Shown here: positions 57,148 to 64,000 of the stretch, in pieces | Position numbering within the stretch: position 1 is the first letter of the stretch | Layout: every line of letters starts with the position of its first letter | Assembly: GCA_016711225.1 (NCBI GenBank) | Contig: JADJTK010000052.1 | Location: 372,001 to 436,000, forward strand | Direction: 5' to 3' | Length of the DNA: 64,000 bases | Origin: Opitutaceae bacterium | GTDB lineage: Bacteria; Verrucomicrobiota; Verrucomicrobiia; Opitutales; Opitutaceae | Notes under the pieces: generated by a model | What the model saw: only the letters and a program-made list of their open reading frames with translations | The model's database searches: none | Told to the model about the DNA's origin: nothing | Translations under genes and position numbers: made by a program

Positions 57148-57517
57148 TCCCACTGGGGGCGCGGGCCACTCTGTCCTCCGACTGGGGCGGGCGGTCTGGT
57201 GCTCGCCGCGCTGGGCGGTGATAGCCGCGGTGCGGGTCTACCAGTTCGGCATTTCGCCGTTGCTGCCGTTGTTTTTCGGGCCTGCGTGCGGCTGCCGGTT
57301 TCACCCGACGTGCTCGCATTACGCCGTGGAATCGCTGCGGCGTCACGGCCTGCTGGCCGGAGTGTGGCTGGCGGCGCGGCGGTTGTTGCGCTGCCATCCG
57401 TTGCATCCGGGCGGCCACGATCCTGTCCCTGAATCTTTTCGCTGGCTACCGCGTACCGCGCGGCCGGCCGTCCCCTTCGCGCTGAATTCCCGCCGCGTTA
57501 CCCGCACCCATGGATAA
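57119..57517 (+). CDS. yidD: Membrane protein insertion efficiency factor YidD
   Basis: The family core is unmistakable: RVYQFGISPLLPLFFGPACG, CRFHPTCSHYAVESLRRHGL and RLLRCHPLHPGGHDPVP. About 132 residues from the TTG at 57119, which overlaps rnpA by 29 bases; a GTG further in (VIAAVRVYQF) would give a shorter protein nearer the usual length. The C-terminal 25 residues extend beyond the family core and overlap the yidC start by 8 bases. Confidence 0.9.
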   Translation: MSANRQSSSDPTGGAGHSVLRLGRAVWCSPRWAVIAAVRVYQFGISPLLPLFFGPACGCRFHPTCSHYAVESLRRHGLLAGVWLAARRLLRCHPLHPGGHDPVPESFRWLPRTARPAVPFALNSRRVTRTHG

Positions 57518-59294
57518 GAAGAATACGATAATTGGCGTCGGCCTGCTGCTCGCGGCGTTTGTCGCGATGTATTTCACCAACAAGAACCAGCCGCGGCCGC
57601 CCGCCCCGGCTTCGGTTCCAGCGGTGGCCACGGCGGCCGGTGCACCGGCCGCGGCGCCCTTGGCCGCTGCCGTCGCCCCGGGCTCCCGGCCCTACTCAAT
57701 GCCTGCGGGCACGCCCGACGACCAGCAGCTCGTGGCGCTGTCCAACGACAGCCTCGTGGTCACCTTCAGCAACTACGGTGGCGCGATCCGCGATGTGGCT
57801 TTCCGCCAGCACCCGGCGGTGAAGGGCGCCCCCGAGCCCTATATCTTCAACCGGCAGCACGTGGCCCCCATCTTGGCCTTCGTCGGTTATCCGCAGCTTG
57901 ATGCCAACACGGTCTGGGAGCTCGCCGAACGCGTCACCGGGCGCGTGGCCTATCGCGCGGTCACCGACGGCAAGCTGGAGGTCGTGCGCACTTTCGTTTT
58001 GCCCCAACCCGGCGAGCCCGGCGATCCCTATCGCATCCAAGTCACCACGACCCTGCGCAATCTTTCCGAGCTCCCCCTCGGCGCCCAGCGCGTGGCGCTC
58101 AACCTGGGCACGGCCACCCTGGTCGACCAGCACGATACCGGCACGTATCTCAACGCGGCCCTCTGGGACGGAGAGGATATGACCTATGTAGCGGCCACCG
58201 ACCTGGTGGGCGGCGGTTTCCTTGCCGGTATCACCGGCGGGGACACCGCGCCCAAGGCCTTCATCGAAAAGCCGGCGAAGGCCGTGTGGGGTGCGGTGAA
58301 AAACCAGTTCTTCGCCTCGATCTTCACCCCCGACCAGCCCGGCACCGGCGTGATCGTGCGCCGCGTGAAGGTGGCGACCGACCGGCCCGACTCCGACATC
58401 AAGGCTTACGGCGTGACCAGCGACTTCTATCTCGAGTTTCCCCGGATCGAACCTGCGGCCACGGCCACTCTCGGGGGCAAACTCTACGTCGGCCCGAAGG
58501 AATACAGCCGCCTCAAGGAGTTCGAGAAGCGCGAGGAGAAGGCGATGCAGTTCGACGGATACTTCTTCAACCGGATTTTTCTCGCCGGGTTCTTTGCGCC
58601 GCTGCTGCTCACGCTCTTGGTCTGGTTCCAAAGCTTTGTGGGCAACTGGGGCTGGGCGATCATCCTCACGACGCTGCTGCTCAAGATCGTCACCCTGCCG
58701 CTCACCCTCAGCGCAGCCAAGTCGTCCAAGCGCATGGCCAAGATCCAGCCGCGCCTGAAGGAGATCAACGAGAAGTACGCCGACAACCCGCAGAAGAAGC
58801 AGAAGGCCACGATGGAGCTCTTCAAGGAGGCCAAGGTGAACCCTGTCGGCGGGTGTCTGCCCATCCTGATCACGATGCCGTTCTTCATTGGCTTCTTCGC
58901 GATGCTGCAGACCTCCTCCGAATTGCGCTTCGCCGAGTTCCTCTGGGTCACGGACCTCGCCTCGCCGGACACCGTCGGCCACCTTTTCGGCATCCCGATC
59001 AACCCCATGCCGCTGCTGATGGGCGTCACCTCGTTGGTGCAGATGCAGCTCATGCCCACGCCGTCGATGGACAACGCGCAGGCCAAGATGATGAAGTTCA
59101 TGCCGCTGATGTTCGTGTTCTTCTGCTACACCTTCGGCTCCGGACTCGCGTTGTACTGGACGATCTCCAACGCTTTCACCATCGGTCAGCAGCTCATCAT
59201 CAACCGCATGCCCGACCATGACCCGCTTGTGCCCGTCCCGGTCGGCGGCGTGAAGAACGTCACGCCCACCGGCAAGCGCCCGAAGAAGAAATAG
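57510..59294 (+). CDS. yidC: Membrane protein insertase YidC
   Basis: A 594-residue inner-membrane insertase. The N-terminal helix is MDKKNTIIGVGLLLAAFVAMYF, then an Ala/Pro linker, a large periplasmic beta domain (SNDSLVVTFSNYGGAIRDV to VKNQFFASIF), and the five-helix core with GWAIILTTLLLKIVTLPLTL, KVNPVGGCLPILITMPFFIG, MGVTSLVQMQLMPTPS and GLALYWTISNAFTIGQQ. It ends in a basic tail KRPKKK. Length and layout match Gram-negative YidC. Confidence 0.97.
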   Translation: MDKKNTIIGVGLLLAAFVAMYFTNKNQPRPPAPASVPAVATAAGAPAAAPLAAAVAPGSRPYSMPAGTPDDQQLVALSNDSLVVTFSNYGGAIRDVAFRQHPAVKGAPEPYIFNRQHVAPILAFVGYPQLDANTVWELAERVTGRVAYRAVTDGKLEVVRTFVLPQPGEPGDPYRIQVTTTLRNLSELPLGAQRVALNLGTATLVDQHDTGTYLNAALWDGEDMTYVAATDLVGGGFLAGITGGDTAPKAFIEKPAKAVWGAVKNQFFASIFTPDQPGTGVIVRRVKVATDRPDSDIKAYGVTSDFYLEFPRIEPAATATLGGKLYVGPKEYSRLKEFEKREEKAMQFDGYFFNRIFLAGFFAPLLLTLLVWFQSFVGNWGWAIILTTLLLKIVTLPLTLSAAKSSKRMAKIQPRLKEINEKYADNPQKKQKATMELFKEAKVNPVGGCLPILITMPFFIGFFAMLQTSSELRFAEFLWVTDLASPDTVGHLFGIPINPMPLLMGVTSLVQMQLMPTPSMDNAQAKMMKFMPLMFVFFCYTFGSGLALYWTISNAFTIGQQLIINRMPDHDPLVPVPVGGVKNVTPTGKRPKKK

Positions 59295-59363
59295 GCTGGC
59301 GCGTGTCGCCGCCTTCCCCTTTCACTTTCTTTACCCCCAAACACCCAACCTCCTTTCACCACC

Positions 59364-60089
59364 ATGTCTGGACATAGCAAGTGGGCCACGATCAAGCGCG
59401 CCAAGGGCGCAACCGATGCGAAGCGCGGCAAGGTCTTCAGCACCCTCGGCAAGGAAATCATGCTCGCCGCGCGCTCGGGGGGCGGGAGCGTCGACTCCAA
59501 CGCCCGCCTACGCACCATCCTGCTGAAGGCGCGTGAGGCGAACATGCCCAACGAGAACATCGAGCGTGCCATCAAGAAGGGCACCGGCGAGATCGAAGGC
59601 GTGGTCATCGAGCAGATGACCTACGAGGGCTACGCCCCCGCCGGGGCCGGCATCATCCTGGAAGTCACCACCGACAACAAGAACCGCGCCGCCAGTGAGG
59701 TGCGCTCGGTCTTCACCCGCTACGGCGGCAATCTGGCGCAGACCGGCGCCGTCTCCTTCCAGTTCAACCACTGCGGCCAGTTCCTCATCGGCAAGGCCAA
59801 GACCACCGAGGATAAGCTCATGGAGCTCGCCCTCGACGCCGGGGCCGAGGATGTGAGCACTTCCGACGATGGCTTCGAGGTGATCTGTCCGGTGAGTGTG
59901 TACTACGCGCTTTCCGGCGTGTTCGAGAAGGCCGGCATCAAGCCCGACTCCAGCGAGATCGTCTACCTGCCGAAGATCCCGCTGGTGCTCAACGCCGCCG
60001 ACGCCGCCCGGGTGCAGACGCTCCTCGATGCCCTCGAGGATCTCGACGACGTGCAGCACGTCTTCTCCAACCACGAGGTCGGCGAGTAG
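59364..60089 (+). CDS. YebC/PmpR family transcriptional regulator or translation factor
   Basis: A 241-residue protein: MSGHSKWATIKRAKGATDAK, ARLRTILLKAREANMPNENI, ERAIKKGTGE and YEGYAPAGAGIILEVTTDNKN are the defining segments. YebC proteins have been linked to transcription regulation and, more recently, to relief of ribosome stalling at proline runs. The ATG follows CACCACC rather than a Shine-Dalgarno sequence. A strong terminator ends the unit. Confidence 0.95.
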   Translation: MSGHSKWATIKRAKGATDAKRGKVFSTLGKEIMLAARSGGGSVDSNARLRTILLKAREANMPNENIERAIKKGTGEIEGVVIEQMTYEGYAPAGAGIILEVTTDNKNRAASEVRSVFTRYGGNLAQTGAVSFQFNHCGQFLIGKAKTTEDKLMELALDAGAEDVSTSDDGFEVICPVSVYYALSGVFEKAGIKPDSSEIVYLPKIPLVLNAADAARVQTLLDALEDLDDVQHVFSNHEVGE

Positions 60090-60114
60090 GCCGGCGAGCC
60101 CGTCTCCGTTTTTT

Positions 60115-60145
60115 AGGCCGCGCAGGTTCGCCTGCGCGGCCTTTT
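60115..60145 (+). terminator. Intrinsic terminator after yebC, UUCG loop
   Basis: AGGCCGCGCAGG-TTCG-CCTGCGCGGCCT followed by TTT: a perfect 12-bp stem closed by a stable UUCG tetraloop, 26 bases after the yebC stop. Confidence 0.93.
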
Positions 60146-60181
60146 GCTGTCGCGGCACGTGGCTTTTCCTCCGCCATTCTC

Positions 60182-60203
60182 GCGTGCAAGCACGCTCCCA
60201 CAA
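60182..60203. repeat. REP-like hairpin GCGTGCAAGCACGC with TCCCACAA flank
   Basis: On the minus strand it reads TTGTGGGAGCGTGCTTGCAC and continues GCGA, close in pattern to REP elements of pseudomonads (GTGGGAGCGGGCTTGCCCGC). The 14-base core is identical to that at 25234-25247. Confidence 0.6.
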
Positions 60204-60219
60204 AGGCCAGAACGCCGGC

Positions 60220-61179
60220 TCACTTCGGCGTCACAAAGCCCAGCGCGTAGTGCCAGACCGGGCGCGAGAGCTCGGCTGAGAAGGGGTTCGGGCGCGCGAA
60301 GTCGGGCAACCATTCCGAGCCCGGCACGAGCTCTTGATAGAACCCCTCGCCCAGGTCGAACTCGTCGATCAGGGCGACAAGGCGCGCGTATTCCTCGGCG
60401 CTGAGTGCGCTGGCCGGCGCCGGCCGCCCCGCCAGCGCCTGGATGGGGGTGTATTGAGTCATGATCGAGGGCAGCGCGCGCCCGCCAAGGTGTTGGGCGA
60501 ACCAGGTCAGGACTGCCCGGCTGTCGTCCAGTTGCCCGGGCAGGACGAGGTGCCGCAGGATGAGGCCGCGGCGCAGCAGCCCCGCCTCGTCGTACTCGAG
60601 CGGATAGCCGGCGGCCATCGCCAGGATGGCCGCGGCGGCGACCTCGGGATAATCGGGGGCCAAGAAGTAGCGTGCGGCGGTCGCGCTCTGCCGCGTTTTG
60701 TAGTCAGGAAGCCAGACATCAACGGTGCCCTTCAACGCCTCGACCATCTCGACGCGTTCGTAGCCCGAGCTGTTCCAGAGCACCGGGAGGGTGAGGCCAG
60801 ATGCTCGCGCGAGGCCGATGCCTTCGATGATGCCGGGGATGAAGTGGGTGCCGGTAACCAGGTTGATGTTGACCGCGCCAGCCGTCTGCAGGGCCAGACA
60901 GATGGCGGCGAACTCGGGCGCCTCGACATCGCGGCCCAGGCCCTGCTTGGAGATCTGATGGTTCTGGCAGAAGGTGCAGCCGAGGGTGCAGCCGGAGAAG
61001 AAGACGGTGCCCGAGCCGCCTTTGCCCACCAGTACCGGCTCCTCCCCGAAATGCAGCGAAGCCAGCGCGAGGCGCACTTGGTTGTTTTGGCCGCAACGGC
61101 CTTTTCCACCCGAGCCGCGGTCCGCCGAACAAAGGCGCGGGCAGAGCAGGCAGGGGCCGTAGGAGGGAGCGTCGGGCAT
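60220..61179 (-). CDS. Radical SAM protein, PflX-like
   Basis: A 319-residue protein. The radical SAM cluster motif is FFSGCTLGCTFCQNHQIS (CxxxCxxC), preceded by an extra Cys-rich N-terminus (GPCLLCPRLCSADRGSGGKGRCGQ). Other segments, VNINLVTGTHFIPGIIEGI, LPVLWNSSGYE and VDVWLPDYK, match PflX/AmmeMemoRadiSam-type activases. The start at 61179 is chosen because residues upstream are repeat-derived. Substrate unknown; no glycyl-radical enzyme is adjacent. Confidence 0.85.
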   Translation of the reverse strand: MPDAPSYGPCLLCPRLCSADRGSGGKGRCGQNNQVRLALASLHFGEEPVLVGKGGSGTVFFSGCTLGCTFCQNHQISKQGLGRDVEAPEFAAICLALQTAGAVNINLVTGTHFIPGIIEGIGLARASGLTLPVLWNSSGYERVEMVEALKGTVDVWLPDYKTRQSATAARYFLAPDYPEVAAAAILAMAAGYPLEYDEAGLLRRGLILRHLVLPGQLDDSRAVLTWFAQHLGGRALPSIMTQYTPIQALAGRPAPASALSAEEYARLVALIDEFDLGEGFYQELVPGSEWLPDFARPNPFSAELSRPVWHYALGFVTPK

Positions 61180-61506
61180 GGGCGGAGGCGCGGATTGTTC
61201 AGTGCAAGCGGGAGGGAAAACGAGCGGATAAAGCGGGGCGGCCGCCCGAAGGTCGGCCGCAACGGGCGAGGACGCGGGGTGAAGGGGCAAGTCACTAGGA
61301 AGCGAAGGGACAAGTAGCACGGACCAAGGGACAAGTGATGGCCGACGATCGCGGGCGGACAATTTGGAGGGCGAGGCTCCGCCGAGCCGTTTCTGCGGTC
61401 GTTGTTGCGGGCCGAGACAGACGCCACGTCCCTGGCGCAGGCCACTGCCCCAAAACCTCCGCTCGCCCCGTTGACGCCGGCCCGAGCATCGCCACCATCC
61501 CGGCCC
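61180..61506. other. Intergenic region with 7-base-period repeat at 61279-61341
   Basis: Words GTCACTA, GGAAGCG, AAGGGAC, AAGTAGC, ACGGACC, AAGGGAC, AAGTGAT at 7-base spacing lie between the radical SAM gene and metX. I looked for a SAM-type riboswitch before metX and saw no recognisable conserved core. Confidence 0.55.
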
Positions 61507-62670
61507 GTGAACGACTCCTCCGACACCGACTTGGCGCGCCCTGAGCCCGGCGAGGTGGGCCTCGTGGAGGTGCGCGACTTTGTCTCCACGGAGCCGTTCG
61601 CCTTCGACAATGGCCAAACCCTGCCCGGCTTCACGCTGCGCTACGAGACCTACGGCCGGCTCAACGCGGCGCGCGACAACGCGATTTTTATCGCCCACGC
61701 CCTGAGCGGCGACCACCACGCTGCCGGCATCCATTCGCTCAACGACCGCAAGTCCGGCTGGTGGAACAACATCATCGGGCCCGGCAAGGCGGTGGATACC
61801 AATCGTTATTTCGTCGTTTGCGCCAACTGCCTGGGGGGCTGCGTGGGCTCGACGGGGCCGAGCTCGCTCAATCCCGCGACTGGCCGCGCTTGGGGCATCG
61901 CCTTCCCGCAAGTGACCATCCGCGACATGGTGCGCGCGGACAAACGCCTCTTCGATCACCTCGGAGTCACCGCGTTGCAGGCGGTCATCGGCGGCTCGAT
62001 GGGCGGCATGCGCGTGCTGCAGTTTGGCATCGAGTATCCTACTTTTGTTCGCCGCCTGCTGCCCATGGCCACTACGGCCCGCGAGAACGCGCAGGCGATC
62101 GCCTTCAACGCCGTCGGCCGCGAGGCCATCGTGCAGGATCCCGACTGGCACCGCGGCGAGTATCCGAAGGGCGGAGGCCCGCGGGTGGGCTTGGCCATCG
62201 CCCGGATGATGGCGCACATCACCTATCTTTCCGACGCCTCGATGGAGCAAAAGTTTGGGCGGCGCAAACGCGACGGCGCGGCCGGAGTGGAGCATGCGGC
62301 CACCTTCGATGCGCAGTATGAGGTGGAGAGCTACCTGCAGCACCAGGGCCAGGCGTTCATCAACCGCTTCGACGCCAACTCCTACCTCTACATCACCCGC
62401 GCGATCGACGACTTCGACCTGGCCGGCGCCTATGGCTCGCTCGAGAAGGCCTTCCGCGAGGTGCGCGCGCGCACGTTGTGCGTGGCCTTCACCAGCGACT
62501 GGCTGTTCCCCACCGCGCAGAATCGCGAGATTGTCCTCGCCCTGCTGCGTGCGGGGAAGTCGGCCAGCTATGCCGAGTTGGTCACCGACTTGGGCCACGA
62601 CTCCTTCCTGCTCGATTCGCCCCAGCTCTACGATCTGGTGCGCGACTTCCTCGCCGCGCCGGCGGAGTGA
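61507..62670 (+). CDS. metX: Homoserine O-acetyltransferase
   Basis: A 387-residue alpha/beta-hydrolase-fold enzyme of methionine synthesis that acetylates homoserine with acetyl-CoA. Motifs: HALSGDHHAAG, WWNNIIGPGKAVDTNRYFVV, nucleophile Ser in VIGGSMGGMRVLQF, Asp in FTSDWLFPT and His in LGHDSFLLD. The GTG at 61507 gives the usual length; the frame is open to a TTG at 61402, but that part is Ala/Pro-rich. Some members use succinyl-CoA, so acyl specificity is inferred. Confidence 0.92.
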   Translation: MNDSSDTDLARPEPGEVGLVEVRDFVSTEPFAFDNGQTLPGFTLRYETYGRLNAARDNAIFIAHALSGDHHAAGIHSLNDRKSGWWNNIIGPGKAVDTNRYFVVCANCLGGCVGSTGPSSLNPATGRAWGIAFPQVTIRDMVRADKRLFDHLGVTALQAVIGGSMGGMRVLQFGIEYPTFVRRLLPMATTARENAQAIAFNAVGREAIVQDPDWHRGEYPKGGGPRVGLAIARMMAHITYLSDASMEQKFGRRKRDGAAGVEHAATFDAQYEVESYLQHQGQAFINRFDANSYLYITRAIDDFDLAGAYGSLEKAFREVRARTLCVAFTSDWLFPTAQNREIVLALLRAGKSASYAELVTDLGHDSFLLDSPQLYDLVRDFLAAPAE

Positions 62671-62800
62671 GCCGAGGGGCCTGTGTACCGACGCTTGCGA
62701 AGAGTCGGCGCGTTTGCCTCAATACGGCCTTCGACCCGATGGCGGCGCTCCGCCGGTTGACTTCGGGGTGCCACGACCTTCCACGAACTCCCTCACCCCC

Positions 62801-63568
62801 ATGAAACGTGTCCTCTCCGCGCTCTTGACCGCCTGCGTCGGTCTCGCCGCTCTCCCGACCCACGGACAGGTGTCGGTTACCTCCCTTGGCGTCGCCTACA
62901 CCGAGAACTTCGACACGCTCAGTAACACCGCAGGCCTGACAACCGCCAACCTGACCAACGGGTGGCTCATGACGGAGAGCGGTGGCGGCGCCCGGGACAA
63001 CGAACAATATGCGGTGGCTGCAGGCGAATCGAACACCGGTGATACCTACAGCTTCGGCGCGGCTGGTTCGACGGAGCGCGCCTTGGGCGGGCTGCGCAGC
63101 GGCACCCTGATCCCGGTATTCGGGGTCCAGTTCGTCAACAACACCGGGGTGACGATCACGAGTCTGGATATTTCCTATGTCGGCGAGATGTGGCGTTTGG
63201 GCACGGCGGCCCGGACCGATCGGTTGGATTTTCAATACAGCCTCGATGCCGTTTCTCTCGCCTCAGGGGCCTGGACCGACGTCACGGCCCTCGGCTTTTC
63301 GTCGCCCGACATCGTGACGGTGGGGGCGAAGAACGGGAACCTTCCCGCGGAGCGGACCACGGTCGCCGCTTCGATCAACGGTCTCGCCGTCGCCAACGGG
63401 GCGGTCGTTACGATTCGTTGGACCGATGTCGATGCGAGCGGCGCCGATGACGGTCTCGCCGTCGATGATTTTGGGCTTACCGCCATTCCAGAGCCGTCGA
63501 CCTATGCGTTGCTGTTTGGGGTGGTGGCGCTGAGCTTGGTCATCGTCGGGCGGCGGTGCCGCCGCTGA
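62801..63568 (+). CDS. PEP-CTERM sorting domain protein
   Basis: A 255-residue exported protein. Signal peptide MKRVLSALLTACVGLAALPTHG, then a beta-sandwich-type body (YTENFDTLSNTAG, GVQFVNNTGVTITSLDISYVG, DDGLAVDDFGLTAIPEPS). It ends with the sorting signal: PEPSTYALLFGVVALSLVIV followed by GRRCRR. Such proteins are anchored and processed by an exosortase at the envelope and are typical of exopolysaccharide-producing verrucomicrobia. Body function unknown. No exosortase gene is in the window. Confidence 0.9.
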   Translation: MKRVLSALLTACVGLAALPTHGQVSVTSLGVAYTENFDTLSNTAGLTTANLTNGWLMTESGGGARDNEQYAVAAGESNTGDTYSFGAAGSTERALGGLRSGTLIPVFGVQFVNNTGVTITSLDISYVGEMWRLGTAARTDRLDFQYSLDAVSLASGAWTDVTALGFSSPDIVTVGAKNGNLPAERTTVAASINGLAVANGAVVTIRWTDVDASGADDGLAVDDFGLTAIPEPSTYALLFGVVALSLVIVGRRCRR

Positions 63569-63738
63569 GGTTTCGTCTTCCTCCACGGGCGAAGCGCGAG
63601 CAGGGGGCGGAGCGGGGTTGGGCGTGAAATCTCGCCGGGCGGCATTTGTACAACCGGTGCCGCCGGGTTTAAGGATGCCCCGGGTGGGCCGATGGACGAG
63701 GTGGCTGCTCCCGTTCCGGGGTTTGTGGCCGCTCTCGC

Positions 63739-64000
63739 ATGCTCACTACCGGCAATCGCGGCTCGCCTCCTCCTGGACTGTCACGGGGGGCTGTCCTGGG
63801 TTTGGCGTTCGTGTTGGTGCTCGGCGCGGCGGTATGTCTGGTGCTGGCGGCGGGCAGTTGGACGGAGCTGCGGACCTGCCGGGCAATGGCCCGAAATGTG
63901 GCGTTGGTACGCGTGGTGTCCGACGCGGTGGATTCGTTGCAGGACGAACGCCGCCTGGTGGCCTTGGCTGCAGCCGGTATGCCCTGGCCGGGCACGCCGG
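63739..64000 (+). CDS. Membrane-anchored protein, N-terminal fragment (cut by window edge)
   Basis: The ATG at 63739 starts MLTTGNRGSPPPGLSRGAVL, then one membrane helix (LGLAFVLVLGAAVCLVLAAG), then a helical segment ALVRVVSDAVDSLQDERRLV. A helix followed by an LQDER-type stretch resembles the periplasmic sensor start of NIT-domain or similar signalling proteins, but only 87 codons are visible, so the family is uncertain. Confidence 0.6.
   Translation, partial: MLTTGNRGSPPPGLSRGAVLGLAFVLVLGAAVCLVLAAGSWTELRTCRAMARNVALVRVVSDAVDSLQDERRLVALAAAGMPWPGTP

Noticed and set aside
61180..61506. SAM riboswitch upstream of metX
   Set aside because: No conserved SAM-I or SAM-II core was recognisable; the region is mainly heptad repeat.

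Overview
The window is high-G+C bacterial DNA, best explained as a verrucomicrobial (Opitutaceae-like) chromosome. This rests on several things together: a PEP-CTERM protein at the right edge and a choice-of-anchor-type remnant, a SASA-type sugar esterase and a GH9 cellulase, a pyruvate:ferredoxin oxidoreductase paired with a dihydroorotate-dehydrogenase-like protein, large PAS histidine kinases, and start codons that mostly lack a strong Shine-Dalgarno sequence (often preceded by a CACC-type context). The assignment is inference; no rRNA gene is present. No phage, IS element or CRISPR array was seen.

Layout. 0-4.7 kb: end of a TonB-dependent receptor, a frameshifted MgtC/DUF4010 membrane protein, a secreted SASA esterase, a small membrane protein and a minimal zinc metallopeptidase. 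4.8-15.7 kb (minus strand): an unusual respiratory and lipid block. It has a fusion of an MFS-like membrane domain with CcoO- and CcoP-type cytochrome c domains, a small membrane protein, a CcoN-like heme-copper-oxidase subunit that seems to lack the helix-VI copper ligand, an ABC ATPase/permease pair, a polyprenyl diphosphate synthase, a YceI protein, an unknown protein and a CbcL-like protein with 13 c-heme motifs and a b-type domain. 16-19 kb: a sugar-transfer-type ATP-grasp enzyme and a MATE exporter. 19-25.1 kb: a PaaX-like regulator bracketed by copies of a ~40-bp palindrome, then nifJ and a DHOD-like gene. 25-31.4 kb: hybrid kinase, EamA transporter, a three-repeat DUF4177-like protein, lipoate ligase-like protein. 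31.5-40.4 kb: tRNA-Ile2, GH9, SRAP, a frameshifted subtilase, a GreA-like factor and a hydrolase. 40.4-43 kb: a decayed accessory stretch with type I methylase and DUF309 remnants and one intact DUF3024 gene. 43-47.8 kb: a sugar locus (GntR/LacI-type regulator, SIS protein, secreted GH94/GH36-like enzyme). 48-56 kb: tRNA-Glu, two large PAS kinases, a response regulator and purC. 56.6-60.1 kb: rpmH-rnpA-yidD-yidC and yebC. 60.2-64 kb: radical SAM protein, metX, PEP-CTERM protein and a truncated membrane protein.

How it fits together: the genes suggest a polysaccharide-degrading heterotroph able to switch between respiration and anaerobic ferredoxin-linked pyruvate metabolism. Two kinds of non-coding structure recur between genes and sometimes inside them: degenerate tandem repeats with a strict 7-base period, and short REP-like hairpins. 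Four genes carry single-base frameshifts, two of them in homopolymers, so some breaks may be sequencing errors.
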